Shown here piece after piece: positions 1 to 5,991 of a stretch of 16,709 bases of DNA (position 1 is the stretch's first letter; the number at the start of each line of letters is the position of its first letter). The notes below the pieces were generated by a model. The model saw only the letters and a program-made list of their open reading frames with translations. It was not told the DNA's origin and ran no database searches. Source of the stretch: a bacterium (GTDB taxonomy: Bacteria; Patescibacteriota; Patescibacteriia; Patescibacteriales; GWE2-39-37); assembly GCA_021786695.1 (NCBI GenBank), contig JAJYMT010000026.1:1-16709 (forward strand), given 5' to 3'. A program made the translations under genes and the position numbers.

Positions 1-870
1 ATCAATATTGCTATAATCCTGCGACTTAATGCTTTTTATAAAATAAGGCAGATATTTTGACGTAGCATAACTTTTATCGGTAGCGTCAAACAAAATTGCA
101 CCGATAAAAATTTTGGGCGCATTCTTCGGCTCAAGACGGAGGGACTCAATCGGTCTTTGGAAATTTTTTAAGATATATGCGGCGTCCACCAAGCTTTCGT
201 GAGTGCCGGCGTCAAACCAATAACCGCGCAAAAATGCGGCTTTCATCCGTCCTTCTTTGATATAAATATTATTCAAGTCGGTGATTTCCAATTCGCCGCG
301 CTCAGAAGGCACCAGTGATCTGATGTATTTGAAGGCCTTGGCATCATAAATATACAATCCCACTACTGCCCAGTTGGATTTTGGCTCCCGTGGTTTCTCG
401 GTGATATTCAACACCCGGTCGCCGTCCAGTTCAGCAATACCGAACCTTTGCGGGTCATCCACCTGCTTTAAAAAATTCACCGAACCTCCACTGAACTCCT
501 GGACTTCCTTGATAATATTGTCCTCTATAATATTGTCGCCGAACACTACCACGAAATCGTCTTCTCCGACAAAATCTTCGGCCAGGCCGACGGCGTAAGC
601 CAAACCGCCGGCATGATCCTGAACTTTAAATTGAAAATTAGCGTTAAATTCCTTGCCGGAGCCGAGTAGTTTGGCAAAATCCCCGGCATGATCCTTGCCC
701 GGCAGAATCAAAATATCGGTGATACCGGCTTTAAGCAAGGTCTGGATCGGGTAATAAATCATCGGCTGGTTATAAACCGGCAGGAGGTGTTTATTTGTAA
801 CTTTGGTATTAGGAAACAGACGCGTGCCGCTTCCTCCGGCGAGCACCACACCTTTCATTTTTTTTGTCAT
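1..870 (-). CDS. rfbA: Glucose-1-phosphate thymidylyltransferase with C-terminal GT2-like extension (3' end outside window)
   Basis: First step of dTDP-rhamnose synthesis: glucose-1-phosphate plus dTTP gives dTDP-glucose. The 290 codons in the window carry the nucleotidyltransferase signature LAGGSGTRLFP (residues 10-20), then KHLLPVYNQPMIYYP (27-41), VVVFGDNI (107-114), EITDLN (195-200) and GYWFDAGTHESL (216-227). This domain ends near residue 240, as in the short RmlA form. The frame stays open into IFIGAILFD, then KYLPYFIKSIKSQDYSNID (272-290), which has the look of the first strand and helix of a family 2 glycosyltransferase; the end lies outside the window. The start ATG (870-868) overlaps the rfbD stop as ATGA, so translation is probably coupled. 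A second in-frame ATG at 858 (MKGVVLAGG) could also be used. No clear Shine-Dalgarno. The RmlA call is firm; the GT2 fusion rests on about 40 residues. Confidence 0.93.
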   Translation of the reverse strand, partial: MTKKMKGVVLAGGSGTRLFPNTKVTNKHLLPVYNQPMIYYPIQTLLKAGITDILILPGKDHAGDFAKLLGSGKEFNANFQFKVQDHAGGLAYAVGLAEDFVGEDDFVVVFGDNIIEDNIIKEVQEFSGGSVNFLKQVDDPQRFGIAELDGDRVLNITEKPREPKSNWAVVGLYIYDAKAFKYIRSLVPSERGELEITDLNNIYIKEGRMKAAFLRGYWFDAGTHESLVDAAYILKNFQRPIESLRLEPKNAPKIFIGAILFDATDKSYATSKYLPYFIKSIKSQDYSNID

Positions 871-1742
871 AAGTCAGATAGCTGGTTTCTTATTATTAAA
901 TATTTTTCAAGCGCCGTTTTCCAGGATTCCAGCGGCGCAAGTTTGGTGTTAAGCAAAGTGGAATATTTCGGGCGCTTTGCGGGGCGCGGAAATTTACTCG
1001 CCGGCACCGGGGTTAATTTTGCTTTTTTGCCGGCGAGCTCAAATAATATTTTGCCGGCTCCATACCAGGTGGCTGGTCCGGGGTTAACAATGTGGTAGAT
1101 ACCGAATCCGCGATTTTCATCAATCAAACTTTTAGTTGCCTTTGCCAGATCCGGCGTGTAGGTAAAACAGCCCGTTTCTTCATTTACGAGGTCAAAAGTG
1201 TTTCTTGTCTCGCTTAATTTGAGCAAAGTATCAAAAAAACTTGATTTTGCCAGCTCGCTTGCGCCTTTTGGCCCAAATAGTTTTTGTGTCCTAATCAGAT
1301 ACCATTTTAATCCGCGGCCGGACAGGCGGATAATCGCTTCTTCTCCCGCACGCTTGGTCTCTCCGTATTTGTTGATCGGTTTTGGCAGATCGTCTTCTTT
1401 ATAGCCGGTTCGTTTTTTACCGTCAAACACATAGTCGGATGAAAAATGGACTAAGGTAGCTTTGACGGCCAGCGCCGCTTGCGCCAGATAACCGGGCGCT
1501 AGCGCGTTAATCTTTTTCGCGATCTCGTAGCCGTCCGGCTCCTCGCACTTATCAACTGCATTGAACGCCGCCGCATTAATTATTAATTGCGGTTTTATGT
1601 CTTTTATTTTTTTAGAAATCAGGGTTTTGTCGGAGATATCAATCTCTTCCCTGTCCCAGGCGATAACCTCGTTTTTATCTTTAAAAATAGCCAACAATTG
1701 CTGGCCAAGATTGCCCTTTGCGCCTAATATTAATATTTTCAT
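867..1742 (-). CDS. rfbD: dTDP-4-dehydrorhamnose reductase
   Basis: NADPH-dependent reductase of the last step to dTDP-L-rhamnose, cytoplasmic. Its 291 residues match the usual family length. Visible are the Rossmann glycine motif LGAKGNLGQQL (residues 6-16, G7/G10/G13), INAAAFNAVDKCE (55-67, typical of RmlD), SSDYVFDG (101-108) and the catalytic Tyr-x3-Lys of the extended SDR family in NKYGETKRAGEE (Y126, K130). It is the first gene of a two-gene unit with rfbA (ATGA overlap). The ATG is the only sensible start: no Shine-Dalgarno lies before it, but a TTGACA/TAAATT promoter ends 8 nt upstream, so the transcript is probably leaderless or nearly so. Confidence 0.95.
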   Translation of the reverse strand: MKILILGAKGNLGQQLLAIFKDKNEVIAWDREEIDISDKTLISKKIKDIKPQLIINAAAFNAVDKCEEPDGYEIAKKINALAPGYLAQAALAVKATLVHFSSDYVFDGKKRTGYKEDDLPKPINKYGETKRAGEEAIIRLSGRGLKWYLIRTQKLFGPKGASELAKSSFFDTLLKLSETRNTFDLVNEETGCFTYTPDLAKATKSLIDENRGFGIYHIVNPGPATWYGAGKILFELAGKKAKLTPVPASKFPRPAKRPKYSTLLNTKLAPLESWKTALEKYLIIRNQLSDL

Positions 1743-1750
1743 ATAACATT

Positions 1751-1779
1751 AATTTACTTAAAAATTAGCAATTTGTCAA
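1751..1779 (-). promoter_or_regulatory. Sigma70-type promoter of rfbD-rfbA, near-leaderless
   Basis: On the minus strand TTGACA (1779-1774), a 17-nt spacer and TAAATT (1756-1751) lie so that transcription would start about 1-2 nt before the rfbD ATG at 1742. It falls between the terminator of the upstream Nudix-like gene and rfbD, where a promoter is needed. Assigned by sequence match only. Confidence 0.6.
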
Positions 1780-1781
1780 AG

Positions 1782-1831
1782 AAAAAAGGCCTCTCGCAGG
1801 GATTCGTTGATAACGAATATGCAAGAGGCCT
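1782..1831 (-). terminator. Rho-independent terminator after the Nudix-like gene
   Basis: The minus strand has AGGCCTCTTGCA pairing with TGCGAGAGGCCT (outer arms 1820-1831 and 1787-1798, one mismatch), an inner ATTCGTT/AACGAAT stem (1802-1818), and then a run of T (1787-1782). It lies 20 nt after the stop of the 1851-2576 gene and separates it from the rfbD promoter. Confidence 0.88.
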
Positions 1832-1850
1832 GAAAACACGATGAACAGCG

Positions 1851-2576
1851 CTAGATGCCGAGCCCGCAGAGCGCGAGGGCGGCCAGGGTCAGGCCGTCGA
1901 CGAACTCGCCGGCGTCGTTCAACTCACGCAGTTCCCGCATGGTGAACAGACGCGTCGCGCCGAGGAGCTCAAGCTCCTCCGGCTTCGCCTTGCCGATGGA
2001 ATCGATCCGCGCATGAACGACGTACTGCGCGTGCGGGAAAAAGGTGGTGTTGACGTTCACCCGTCCGGCGATCCGGGCGTCTTCGATCTTGAACCCGGCC
2101 TCCTCCGCCGCCTCAATCTTGGCGGTCTTCAGGATGAACGACTTCATGTCCTCTTCGCCCTTGCCCGGAGCCAGCCCGCGCGGCGCTTCCCAGGACCACT
2201 GTCCGAGGGTGGAAAGCAGCTCCTCCCAGCGCTTTTCCGACTCCAGGCGCCGGATGTATTCCGCGCCGGCGTCGGGCAGCAGGCGCTCGCCGATCATCCG
2301 AAAGTTTTTGACCAGACCAACGCGGTCGCCGAGCTGGGCGATCACGATGGAACCGAGGTTCTCTACGATCAGCGGCTGATCGTAGAGCGGAACCATGACG
2401 CCATCCACCAGCTTGGTATTCACGACACGGAGTGCCGCGAACCCCATGGGGTTGTACAGCCCGCCAACTCCCTGCGAGGTGGGCTGCCAGCCGACCACCG
2501 GCTTCTTCCAGGGATTCGTCATCTGGAAGTGCCCGTCCTTCAGAATTTCCACTCCCGCAATCTTTTCCTTGGGCAA
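1851..2576 (-). CDS. Nudix-hydrolase-like protein (ADP-ribose pyrophosphatase-like)
   Basis: Predicted nucleoside-diphosphate-linked hydrolase of 241 residues. Residues 126-165 resemble the Nudix region of ADP-ribose pyrophosphatases: GQWSWEAPRG (125-134) corresponds to the usual E-x-P-x-G strand, and IEAAEEAGF (154-162) to RExxEExGU, keeping E155, E158, E159 and G161. The Arg is replaced by Ile and the expected upstream Glu is not evident, so activity is uncertain. The N-terminal 90 residues form a beta-rich region. The start is TTG (2576-2574), chosen because AAGGAGG lies 4 nt upstream; no better ATG is placed. Base composition is clearly more G+C-rich than rfbD next door, which hints at a different origin. 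No terminator is seen between it and the upstream SemiSWEET gene, so the two may be cotranscribed. Confidence 0.72.
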   Translation of the reverse strand: MPKEKIAGVEILKDGHFQMTNPWKKPVVGWQPTSQGVGGLYNPMGFAALRVVNTKLVDGVMVPLYDQPLIVENLGSIVIAQLGDRVGLVKNFRMIGERLLPDAGAEYIRRLESEKRWEELLSTLGQWSWEAPRGLAPGKGEEDMKSFILKTAKIEAAEEAGFKIEDARIAGRVNVNTTFFPHAQYVVHARIDSIGKAKPEELELLGATRLFTMRELRELNDAGEFVDGLTLAALALCGLGI

Positions 2577-2587
2577 GTTTCCTCCTT

Positions 2588-2608
2588 ATTGCCGCCCGTT
2601 GCGGCAAT
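2588..2608 (-). promoter_or_regulatory. Hairpin abutting the Shine-Dalgarno of the Nudix-like gene
   Basis: A perfect 8-bp inverted repeat, ATTGCCGC with loop CCGTT and GCGGCAAT on the plus strand, ends exactly where AAGGAGG (2587-2581) begins. A second 7-bp palindrome, CCGATAA/TTATCGG, lies at 2629-2645. In the transcript the first would be a stable stem touching the ribosome binding site, so it could tune initiation at the TTG start or define an mRNA 5' boundary. No T run follows, so it is not a standard terminator. Confidence 0.5.
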
Positions 2609-2719
2609 CGTTTGAGGTTGACTGCGATCCGATAATTTTTATCGGACACCTTAATTACGACGAATTAAAATTAGATTTTGAGGCGAGGAGCGATTCCCTA
2701 ATCAAGTCTCTTATCTGTT

Positions 2720-2998
2720 TCATTTATTCCGCTTTTCCCGCCGATTATAGAAGCAATAAACCGCCACTACCGACGTGCTGGAAAAAAGCTTGACCACGTT
2801 TCCGGCGATCAGCGGCAAACTGTTGATCTGAATGCCGTAGACCAGCCACAGCGTCCCGATCATCATGATGGAGAGAAAGGTATACGGTGAAACATTCGCG
2901 ACCTTCCTGGATTTCAGGCTCTTTACCGCCTGAAACAGCGGGTTGAACTCCAGCAAAGAAGTCGCGACCAACAGGATTTCCAGCCAGGACAGTTTCAT
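2720..2998 (-). CDS. SemiSWEET sugar transporter (MtN3/saliva half-transporter)
   Basis: A 92-residue membrane protein with three hydrophobic helices (about residues 5-20, 36-56 and 62-84), the size and topology of bacterial SemiSWEETs, which work as homodimers in facilitated passage of sugars across the cytoplasmic membrane. Family hallmarks are NVSPYTFLSIM (35-45, the PQ-loop-like Pro of helix 1-2), TLWLVYGI (49-56) and AGNVVKL (65-71, the conserved Asn of the third helix). The ATG start has a very strong purine-rich AGGGAGGAGGAG directly before it. A long leader (to about 3240) carries the structured RNA described at 3095-3237. Sugar specificity cannot be read from the sequence. Confidence 0.85.
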   Translation of the reverse strand: MKLSWLEILLVATSLLEFNPLFQAVKSLKSRKVANVSPYTFLSIMMIGTLWLVYGIQINSLPLIAGNVVKLFSSTSVVAVYCFYNRREKRNK

Positions 2999-3058
2999 CT
3001 CCTCCTCCCTTGTTCGTTAATTCGAGCGTGATTGACGTCTGTTTACTTTTTGCAACTC

Positions 3059-3090
3059 AAAACGCCGCTTCTTTGGTAAAGATAGCGGCG
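3059..3090 (-). terminator. Possible attenuator hairpin in the SemiSWEET leader
   Basis: Minus strand CGCCGCT (3090-3084) pairs with AGCGGCG (3069-3063), with an inner TCTTT/AAAGA extension, and is followed by TTTT (3062-3059). It sits between the structured leader RNA and the start codon, where a riboswitch expression platform would lie. Only four T follow, so it may be a weak terminator or only a stable stem. Confidence 0.5.
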
Positions 3091-3094
3091 AGCC

Positions 3095-3237
3095 GAAAAG
3101 CATGGATTATATGAAGTTTTCCTCTCCCTCTCTTACGCCTAAAGCGCGTAAAATCAAGAAATTGAACTTATTAGCTTACCAGACTCGCAGGAAGCCGGGA
3201 CTTCGGTAGAAGCCCACTTGTTCAATTGTTAAGGAAC
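3095..3237 (-). ncRNA. Structured leader RNA, copy A (riboswitch-like candidate)
   Basis: This fills most of the 350-nt gap before the SemiSWEET gene. In order on the minus strand: GTTCCTTAA (3237-3229); helix P1, AATTGAAC (3227-3220) with GTTCAATT (3167-3160); enclosed hairpin P2, GGGCTTC..GAAGTCCC (3215-3197); the core GGCTTCCTGCGAGTCT (3196-3181); hairpin P3, TTACGC..GCGTAA (3151-3133); and GGGAGAGGAAAACTTCA (about 3127-3112). GGTAAGC right after the core can pair with GCTTTTC (3101-3095) outside P1, a possible pseudoknot of 6 out of 7 pairs including one G-U. The 5' GTTCCT can pair with AGG(AA)AAC near the 3' end as a closing stem. The same order and core recur at 5818-5951 with different helix sequences. 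I do not recognise a named RNA family. Confidence 0.72.
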
Positions 3238-3252
3238 GATTTTTATCTCTAT

Positions 3253-3319
3253 CAGTCCCGAAACTGGTTCGGAACTGAATAAAGACGGGGAGCTGACTGA
3301 ACGGCGTCAGCCGCTCCCC
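3253..3319 (-). terminator. Terminator after the AAA+/partner operon, with a second hairpin
   Basis: Minus strand GGGGAG..CTGAC (3319-3303) pairs with GTCAG CTCCCC (3297-3287), an 11-bp stem with a 3-nt bulge, followed by GTCTTTATT. It lies 30 nt past the stop of the 3350-4324 gene. Directly behind it is a second perfect stem, CAGTTCCGAA / TTCGGGACTG (3277-3253, with one G-T pair and loop CCAGT), which may back up termination or act on leader A just downstream. Confidence 0.75.
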
Positions 3320-3349
3320 TGAAAAGAACTAATTGCTACACTGCGCAGG

Positions 3350-4324
3350 CTACTCCGAAATCAGAAATGGTATCGGTGTGGCTAGCCCCATTTTTTCAAG
3401 CAACTTTACGTAGTTATCCACCGACAGGATTTTTGCAAGAACGATCCGTGCCAGCATCGCGTCACCGGCAATTTTTTCAAGCTCGGTTCGCGGTTCGCTG
3501 ACTTTTAATTCCCTCGCGAGAAAACCAATGGCACCTTTCATCGCCCCAGAAAATGCGGCAGAGTCGATTGGAGGAATAGAAGGAAAAAACGAGGCAATTA
3601 TCGGTTCAAGCATTCCGCCGCTTTTCTCGTTCACCAATTGGCCGATGAAACCATCCGCCATGGCCTGGAAGAGACAGATCGATGTTCCGGGTGCCTCTCT
3701 GTCTCCTTTGAATATTCTTCTGGTAACTTCTTGCGCTACTTTATCCGCCGTCTCGCCTGAAGGATTGGATATATTGAGCATGGTTATGGCGGCGGCGTGA
3801 GTGTTGGCAAGTTCTCTCCACAATGGAGCCACCGGAAGCGAGGTGTGATAGATTACCTCGCCAATAAACTCTGCGCCATCGGCCGTAACCCTGACTTGTC
3901 GCGAATAGCCGGCCAGATTATCTCCGGCCAGAAGACTGTCTTGGGCGTCAGGCGGTACCCGGCAGATGCCGATATCCCTTCCTTTCACCCAGTCCTCGGG
4001 AAACACCACTTTGAATTGGGGTATCTTGATTCTGCCGTCAATGTCGTTTTTGGCCAAGAATTCTTCCATCGTTTCCGGAAATTCCTTGGCCGCGGCTTCG
4101 CGGTCAATGCCGAACAATATCATCGCCTTTTTGATCGCCTCTTCGCGGCGGGCCGAGTACTCTTCGGTCGACAGCTTTGGCACGACTGGCAAAAATCTGA
4201 CTACGCCAACCGAGCGGCCGCGCTTTTCAATAAGCTCTGCCAGCTCCGCCAACAACGGCGCAAGCAAACTTTTCTCGGCACAAGACCGGATCGATTCCGC
4301 GAAGTTCTTGACTATTTCGTCCAT
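3350..4324 (-). CDS. Uncharacterised protein, partner of the adjacent AAA+ ATPase
   Basis: A soluble-looking protein of 324 residues that I do not recognise. It has no signal peptide or membrane segment. The N-terminal 60 residues look alpha-helical (SIRSCAEKSLLAPLLAELAELIEKRG); a charged helical stretch follows (STEEYSARREEAIKKAMILFG), then a beta-like middle (QVRVTADGAEFIGEVIYHTSLPV), and a helical C-terminal half rich in Ala/Gly (SAAFSGAMKGAIGFLARELKV). No catalytic motif stands out. The ATG at 4324 has GGAGGGACCT directly before it and lies 17 nt after the stop of the AAA+ gene, so the two are almost surely one operon, ended by the terminator at 3287-3319. The context suggests a substrate, adaptor or effector of the ATPase; this is inference. 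Confidence 0.82.
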   Translation of the reverse strand: MDEIVKNFAESIRSCAEKSLLAPLLAELAELIEKRGRSVGVVRFLPVVPKLSTEEYSARREEAIKKAMILFGIDREAAAKEFPETMEEFLAKNDIDGRIKIPQFKVVFPEDWVKGRDIGICRVPPDAQDSLLAGDNLAGYSRQVRVTADGAEFIGEVIYHTSLPVAPLWRELANTHAAAITMLNISNPSGETADKVAQEVTRRIFKGDREAPGTSICLFQAMADGFIGQLVNEKSGGMLEPIIASFFPSIPPIDSAAFSGAMKGAIGFLARELKVSEPRTELEKIAGDAMLARIVLAKILSVDNYVKLLEKMGLATPIPFLISE

Positions 4325-4341
4325 AGGTCCCTCCGACCGAG

Positions 4342-5751
4342 TTAGATGTATTCGGGCACATCCGGTTGTTTCGGCGCGTTTTTTGTCTTGCCGTTTCGGG
4401 TGAATCTTTTCAGGACATCCGGATCGTGAAAGGCGCTGTAGACTTCATCAATTGCTTCGATCAGGTGCGTACTGGTCAGCTGCGTTTCGGTGCCGTGAAG
4501 CAGGTACAGCCGTTCGCAGATATTTTTCGCCTCGTCTGGAGTGAAATCCCCGATCGCTTTTTCCTGCTCCTCAAGCGCCTTTCTTGTCGTCTCCTCGCTT
4601 ACTTTTAAGCCGTAGTTTTCGGCGTGTTTCAGCAGCAATTCGGCCAGGCAACTGCCGAAGTCGGAAAAGATGATCTTGCCGGAAACTCGACCGGCGCGGT
4701 TGATGATCGCATCCTCAATGGCGGCCGGATCGTTGGTGGTAAGGACGACGAAGATCTTGCTGTCCTCGCCCAAGCCGTCGAGATTTTCCATTAGAGCCGA
4801 GGTGCAGGAAGAATCGCCATCACTCCTGTCCTTGGCGATCAGATCGACATCGTCGATCTGCAAGATCGTGGGTGCCAGGGTTTTCGCCATGCTGAAAATT
4901 TGATTTATGTCATTCGACGAGATTTCTCCGGCCGGACAATACATGAAGGTGCACTCGCCCTTGTTTCCATGGATGAGTCCGCCGACCGTGGTCTTGCCGG
5001 TGCCCGGATTGCCGATGAACAGATATCCCCAACGGGCAACCTTGTCGCTCTGCTTCCAGCGATTAAAAACGACTAACAGGTCGTCAATTTTCTTCCCGAG
5101 TTTGCTCGGATAAATCAATTGTTCCCGCTTGTAGGATTTGAGTTCCACGGTCTCGAGATTGTGATTTATCGTTTTGCCCTTGAATTCCTTGACCACCCTT
5201 CCTTTCACTCTCTGCTGTAATTCGCCGATCAGCGCCGGCGAGCTTTCGCCGCTCACCCCAATATTCATTGCTCTTTTGTCGCACAGCACTTTCAGAAAAA
5301 CTGGCTCTCCCGCATATTTCGCCAGAATGTGCATGCGGTCAGGGATTTTTAATCCGTTGACAATAATGAATGATGGAGCTCTTTCCTCGCCCGAAAAGTT
5401 ATAATAGCCCTGATGGAGCACGATAAGCGAAGAATTTTCCTTCAGCCAGTCTTCCAAAACCGCGTAGCAGATCACCGGAAAAATTTCCGTTGTTTCCGTC
5501 AAATCATTGATCTTCTCTTTACTTAACCCGAGCAGATCCTGGGTCCGCTGATACAGCATCGGAATTGACGGCTCGTTAACTAAGATACCTACCGTCTCGA
5601 GTTCGGAAAATAATCGTTTTCTGAATTTTCCCAAATCGAGTCTGTCGGGACTGATTTTGCTCAATGCCAACTCTGCGAGTTTAACTATCAGCTGTTCGGA
5701 TAAAAAGCCGCAATCTCGTGTTACAGAATCTGGCTTTTTCGACGTTTTCAT
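4342..5751 (-). CDS. AAA+ ATPase with a novel N-terminal region
   Basis: ATP-dependent remodelling enzyme, cytoplasmic, of 469 residues. The AAA+ module spans about 205-445: Walker A GNPGTGKT (247-254), Walker B TILQIDDVD (295-303) with D300-D301, so the usual catalytic Glu is Asp, sensor 1 VVLTTND (335-341, N340), and arginine-finger region AIINRAGRV (348-356), followed by a helical lid with FTPDEAKNICERLYLL (403-418). The 200-residue N-terminal half has no domain I recognise. The C-terminal tail (about 450-469) is polar. The start is ATG at 5751, 6 nt after AGGAGG; a GTG one codon upstream (5754) is closer to the Shine-Dalgarno and less likely. It leads a two-gene operon with the 3350-4324 gene under a 200-nt structured leader. 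No protease or nuclease domain is fused. Confidence 0.88.
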   Translation of the reverse strand: MKTSKKPDSVTRDCGFLSEQLIVKLAELALSKISPDRLDLGKFRKRLFSELETVGILVNEPSIPMLYQRTQDLLGLSKEKINDLTETTEIFPVICYAVLEDWLKENSSLIVLHQGYYNFSGEERAPSFIIVNGLKIPDRMHILAKYAGEPVFLKVLCDKRAMNIGVSGESSPALIGELQQRVKGRVVKEFKGKTINHNLETVELKSYKREQLIYPSKLGKKIDDLLVVFNRWKQSDKVARWGYLFIGNPGTGKTTVGGLIHGNKGECTFMYCPAGEISSNDINQIFSMAKTLAPTILQIDDVDLIAKDRSDGDSSCTSALMENLDGLGEDSKIFVVLTTNDPAAIEDAIINRAGRVSGKIIFSDFGSCLAELLLKHAENYGLKVSEETTRKALEEQEKAIGDFTPDEAKNICERLYLLHGTETQLTSTHLIEAIDEVYSAFHDPDVLKRFTRNGKTKNAPKQPDVPEYI

Positions 5752-5791
5752 CACTGCCCTCCTGTTTTATAGATGGTTTTCTTCAAGCAAC

Positions 5792-5819
5792 AAAAAAACG
5801 CACGATGGACGTGAGTTTT
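5792..5819 (-). terminator. Attenuator-type terminator in the AAA+ operon leader
   Basis: Minus strand AAAAC-T-CACG (5819-5810) pairs with CGTG-C-GTTTT (5804-5795) around loop TCCAT, a 9-bp stem with one 1x1 mismatch, and the T run continues to seven (5798-5792). It lies 40 nt before the AAA+ start and overlaps the 3' strand of the leader pseudoknot by two bases (5818-5819), so the two folds would compete. This is the geometry of a transcriptional riboswitch platform. Confidence 0.6.
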
Positions 5820-5951
5820 AAAGCATTTATCTGAAGTTATCCTCTCCGTTTCAGGCCGCTAAACCGGCTGAAGCAGAAAATTTGAATTATGCTTTAAGAC
5901 TCGCAGAAAGCCATAACCGTTATTAACGGTTAATATTCAAATTTAAGGAAC
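5818..5951 (-). ncRNA. Structured leader RNA, copy B (riboswitch-like candidate)
   Basis: Leader of the AAA+ operon, beginning at the predicted transcription start. In order on the minus strand: GTTCCTTAA (5951-5943); helix P1, AAATTTGAAT (5944-5935) with ATTCAAATTT (5887-5878); hairpin P2, AACCGTTAATAACGGTT (about 5931-5915); the core GGCTTTCTGCGAGTCT (5912-5897); hairpin P3, TTCAGCCG..CGGCCTGAA (5872-5850); and CGGAGAGGATAACTTCA (about 5848-5832). TTAAAGCAT (5897-5889), inside the P1 loop, is perfectly complementary over 9 bp to ATGCTTTAA (5826-5818) outside it, a clear pseudoknot. The core differs at one position from copy A, while P1, P2 and P3 differ in sequence but keep pairing, which supports a conserved structure rather than a simple sequence repeat. 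Family unknown to me. Confidence 0.78.
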
Positions 5952-5959
5952 AATTTTAT

Positions 5960-5988
5960 AGATTAACACACTATTTAATACCTGTCAA
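5960..5988 (-). promoter_or_regulatory. Sigma70-type promoter of the AAA+ operon
   Basis: On the minus strand TTGACA (5988-5983), a 17-nt spacer and TAATCT (5965-5960) would start transcription near 5953, at the first base of leader RNA B. It begins right after the stop codon of the 5992-6981 gene. The placement fixes the strand of the leader RNA. Confidence 0.75.
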
Positions 5989-5991
5989 TAG

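Noticed and set aside
867..870. TGA reassigned to glycine (code used by some candidate-phyla bacteria)
   Set aside because: TGA ends rfbD exactly at the ATGA overlap with rfbA and ends the GT4 gene at 12634 at normal family length, so it acts as a stop.
2013..2615. A 200-codon plus-strand open frame opposite the Nudix-like gene
   Set aside because: It lies antisense to a gene with family motifs and a Shine-Dalgarno, in G+C-rich DNA where long spurious frames are common, and its product shows no domain.
3095..3237. Assignment of the leader RNA to guanidine (ykkC), TPP, ZTP, T-box or preQ1 classes
   Set aside because: The hallmark segments of those classes as I know them are absent, and the GGCTTYCTGCGAGTCT core does not fit them. 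A database search could still find a match.
3797..4403. Overlapping plus-strand frames opposite the AAA+ partner gene
   Set aside because: The minus-strand gene has a ribosome site, operon spacing and a terminator; these frames have none.
4342..5751. Reading the AAA+ gene as FtsH, Lon, ClpX or a proteasomal ATPase
   Set aside because: There is no zinc-protease HExxH, Lon Ser-Lys dyad, ClpX zinc finger or N-terminal coiled coil/HbYX tail; only the AAA+ core is shared.
3001..5990. The repeated AGACTCGCAGRAAGCC segments as a CRISPR array or insertion-sequence ends
   Set aside because: There are only two copies 2.7 kb apart, in the same orientation, each within a longer structured leader; no spacers, no transposase gene and no inverted pair.
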